Below, one piece after another: positions 61,847 through 64,000 of a stretch of DNA of 64,000 nt. Under the pieces are notes generated by a model. The model was not told the origin of the DNA. It saw only the letters and a program-made list of their open reading frames with translations, and did no database searches. This DNA is from Pseudaestuariivita atlantica (lineage in GTDB: Bacteria; Pseudomonadota; Alphaproteobacteria; Rhodobacterales; Rhodobacteraceae). Location of the stretch: contig NZ_AQQZ01000004.1 in assembly GCF_001205715.1 (NCBI RefSeq), positions 477,815 to 541,814 of the forward strand. The letters run 5' to 3'. The first letter of the stretch is position 1, and each line of letters opens with the position of its first letter. The translations under genes were made by a program, and so were the position numbers.

Positions 61847-62655
61847 ACGCGCAACGGCATGTGGCGGTTGACGTCCTTGTAGAGCAGGTAGCGGAACGGC
61901 TCGTCCCCCGTGGCGATGCAGGCCTGCGGGCAGAAGGCGCGCAGCCACATGTAATCGCCCGGTCCGACCTCGTGCCAGTCGGTGTTCAGCAGGTAGCGGC
62001 CCTGCCCCTGAAGGACGTAGAGCCCGTGTTCCATCACGTGGGTTTCGGGGAAAGGGATCACGCCACCGGGTTCGAGCGTGACGATGTTCACGTGCATGTC
62101 GTGGCGCAGGTCGTCGGGTTCGACGAAGCGGGAGGTGGACCAGCGCCCGCCGGTATCCGGCATCGGGCGCAGGGGCGTCGCGGCGTCGCTGGTCACGAAC
62201 GGGTCGGGCGCGGGCACGCCATCGGCCGCGACATAGGCTTTGCGGATCCAGTGGAAGATAAGCTCGGTCCCGGCGGTCAGGTTCCAGTCGGTGCCGGGCG
62301 GGATGTAGGCATAGCTGCCGGGTTCCAGCGGGTGATCAGCGCCGTCGAGCGTCAGGGTACCGGTGCCATGCGTCACGAACAGGACCGCCTGCGCGGCGGG
62401 GTCGCTTTCGGGACGGTCGGATCCGCCGCCGGGAGCCACTTCCACCACGTAATGCGAGAAGGTTTCGGCAAAGCCCGACAGGGGCCGCGCAATCACCCAC
62501 ATCCGCATGTCCCGCCAGTGCGGCAGGAAGGACGTCACGATATCGCGCATCGTGCTGGCGGGGATCAGGGCATAGGCCGTTGTGAACACCGCGCCGTCAT
62601 CGGGGCGCGCGGTTTGCGGGGGCAGGCCTCCGGGCGGTCGGGCATAGGTTGTCAT
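61843..62655 (-). CDS. allE: (S)-ureidoglycine aminohydrolase
   Basis: This 270-residue bicupin enzyme removes ammonia from ureidoglycine to give ureidoglycolate, the substrate of AllA. It has two cupin units; the C-terminal one has PETHVMEHGLYVLQGQGRYL and VGPGDYMWLRAFCPQ with manganese ligands. The ATG at 62655 gives MTTYARPPGG with AGGG upstream. The allantoate amidohydrolase (allC) needed before it is not in the window. Confidence 0.92.
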   Translation of the reverse strand: MTTYARPPGGLPPQTARPDDGAVFTTAYALIPASTMRDIVTSFLPHWRDMRMWVIARPLSGFAETFSHYVVEVAPGGGSDRPESDPAAQAVLFVTHGTGTLTLDGADHPLEPGSYAYIPPGTDWNLTAGTELIFHWIRKAYVAADGVPAPDPFVTSDAATPLRPMPDTGGRWSTSRFVEPDDLRHDMHVNIVTLEPGGVIPFPETHVMEHGLYVLQGQGRYLLNTDWHEVGPGDYMWLRAFCPQACIATGDEPFRYLLYKDVNRHMPLRV

Positions 62656-62662
62656 GGCCCTG

Positions 62663-63952
62663 TTATGCGCCCTGCGCGCCGCCGGGGGAAGCGTGGATGG
62701 CAAATGCCTCGAACGGGGCGAGGGTCACGGGGCCGTCGAGCGAAGTGCGCGCGGTCACGTTCGCGGAGAGCGACGTGCCCGTGACGTGCAGGGCGGCGGG
62801 CGGGTCGAACGCGACCGGGTGGTCCGCGAAACTGGCGACCACCACCAGCCGCTCCTCCCCCAGCCTGCGTTCATAGGCCCAGACATGGCTGTGGTCGGGG
62901 GCGTGCGGAATGTAGCGGCCGTGCTGGACAAGGGGCATGTCGCGGCGCAGGGCGATGAGCCCGCGGTAATGGGCAAACACGCCGTCGGGATCGGCCCGGT
63001 CGGCGGCGACGTTGATCTGCGCGTGGTTGGGGTTCACCCCGATCCACGGAGTGCCGGCGGTGAAGCCCGCCTGCGCGCCATCCGTCCATTGCATCGGTGT
63101 GCGGGCATTGTCGCGGCTGTTGGCGCGCGCGCCTTCGAGGAACGCCTCCTCGGTCACGCCGGCGGCGTGCTGGTCGGCGAAAAGGCCCAGCGTTTCGATG
63201 TCGCGGAACTGGTCGATCCGGGTGAAGGGGACGTTTGTCATCCCGATCTCTTCGCCCTGGTAGACATAGGGCGTGCCCTTCATCAGGTGCAGCACCGTCG
63301 CCAGCATCTTGGCCGAGCGGACGCGGTATGTACCGTCGTCGCCATAGACCGAAACCTGCCGGGGCAGGTCATGGTTGGTGAGGAAGAGCGAATTCCACCC
63401 GTCATCGGCCAGCGCGTCCTGCCACGCATCGAACACCGATTTCAGGCGGGGCAGGTCGAAGGGGCGGGGTTTGAACTTGCCCAGAACCGGGTCCCACCCG
63501 GCCTTCACGTGGTCGAACTGGAACACCATGTCGAGCTCTGCCCGGTCCCGCCCGCTGTAAAGCAGCGCCGTGTCGCGGGTCACCGACCAGCTTTCGCCGA
63601 CGGTCAGCACGTCGCGCCCGGCCAGCGTTTCGCGGTGCATCTCCTGCAGGAAGGCGTGCAGGTCCGGCCCCTCCTCGAACACGCCGGCATCGACGTCCTT
63701 CCCGATGAGCGAGATCACGTCCATGCGGAAGCCGCCGATGCCCCGGTCGAACCACCAGTTCATCATGTCATGGACTTGCGCCCGCAGCGCCGGATTCTGC
63801 CATTCGAGGTCGGGTTGATGCGGGGAGAAGTAGCCGAGGTAGTATTTCCCCAGCGGCTCGACATATGTCCACGCGGACCCGCCGAAACAGGCCTGCAGGT
63901 CCGAGGGCGGGCCGCCACCGGGCGCGGGATCGCGCCAGACGTAATAGGCGTG
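62663..63952 (-). pseudogene. GH13 alpha-glucosidase/amylase-family enzyme, 5' part cut by an IS-like sequence
   Basis: About 430 residues of C-terminal sequence are open. They include CFGGSAWTYVEPLGKYYL, SPHQPDLEWQNP, GIGGFRMDVISLIGKD (catalytic Asp), VGESW (acid Glu) and FLTNHDLPR, all normal for GH13 oligo-1,6-/alpha-glucosidases. Upstream of HAYYVWRDP the similarity ends at base 63953, where a foreign sequence starts and soon gives a TAA in frame. The missing ~100 N-terminal residues would lie beyond it. An internal ATG at 63766 would yield only a truncated barrel. Confidence 0.8.
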
Positions 63953-64000
63953 TGAACCGCCCCGGGTTTACCGGAGAGTTTCTGGTTCAATAGTTAGGCT
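63953..64000. mobile_element. Probable insertion-sequence end running off the window
   Basis: From TGAACCGCCCCGGGTTTACC onward the sequence no longer codes for GH13 and becomes less GC-rich. A terminal TG and this kind of start look like an IS3-type terminal inverted repeat (from memory, not searched). The transposase would be to the right of the window. Confidence 0.5.

Noticed and set aside
63764..63766. ATG 63766 as the true start of the GH13 enzyme
   Set aside because: GH13 similarity continues for about 60 residues upstream of it, up to the insertion point, so the gene originally began further out.

Overview
The window is about 64 kb of GC-rich bacterial chromosome. Gene content points to the Roseobacter group of Rhodobacteraceae (Alphaproteobacteria): an xsc-pta-tauE-soeABC sulfonate/sulfite operon, glcDEF glycolate oxidase, cytochrome-linked urate hydroxylase PuuD, a PuuE-UraD fusion, a Hint-domain protein, TIGR02300, DUF1523 and DUF6638-type proteins. 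There is no rRNA, CRISPR array or prophage. One tRNA (Ala-GGC) is present. The right edge runs into what looks like the end of an insertion sequence that breaks a GH13 glucosidase gene.

Layout. 0-8.8 kb: cell-wall and housekeeping genes (glycolipid-binding protein, PBP1C, GpmI, EnvC-like protein, CtpA, RppH, SmpB). 8.8-16.7 kb: a lone GH19 lysozyme/chitinase-like protein, SseA, a phosphatase, serA/serC/serB and a LuxR-type regulator. 16.7-25.7 kb: a long minus-strand array of poorly known genes (coiled-coil protein, 366-aa protein, AAA+ ATPase, membrane proteins, DUF6638, DUF1523, sulfatase) whose junctions carry palindromic repeats; this is the best candidate for an undescribed system. 25.9-37.5 kb: MATE transporter, amidinotransferase, Hint protein, SnoaL-like protein, hydrolase, GabD, FAD monooxygenase, Hsp20, trypsin-like protease, GDPD. 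37.5-41.8 kb: glcDEF with a small membrane protein inside. 42.9-51.3 kb: sulfoacetaldehyde/sulfite operon with an unlisted 46-aa membrane protein and twin hairpins. 51.5-56.4 kb: methyltransferase, Wzy-like protein and glycosyltransferase, tRNA-Ala, TIGR02300, YgjP-like metallopeptidase. 56.5-62.7 kb: purine (urate to glyoxylate) catabolism. 62.7-64 kb: disrupted GH13 gene.

Three kinds of small palindromic repeat run through the intergenic spaces: family A (about 162 bp, three copies, all oriented with transcription, arms showing compensatory changes), family B (about 130 bp, two copies flanking one small membrane gene) and family C (REP-like, arms reading GTCGGGTGA/TCACCCGAC, at least five copies, one inside a coding sequence as a protein linker and two supplying the stop codon of a gene).

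Metabolically the window joins several routes: taurine/sulfoacetaldehyde to acetyl-CoA plus sulfite and then sulfate (Xsc, Pta, SoeABC), urate to glyoxylate (PuuD, UraH, UraD, PuuE, AllE, AllA), glycolate to glyoxylate (GlcDEF), and serine synthesis (SerA, SerC, SerB).
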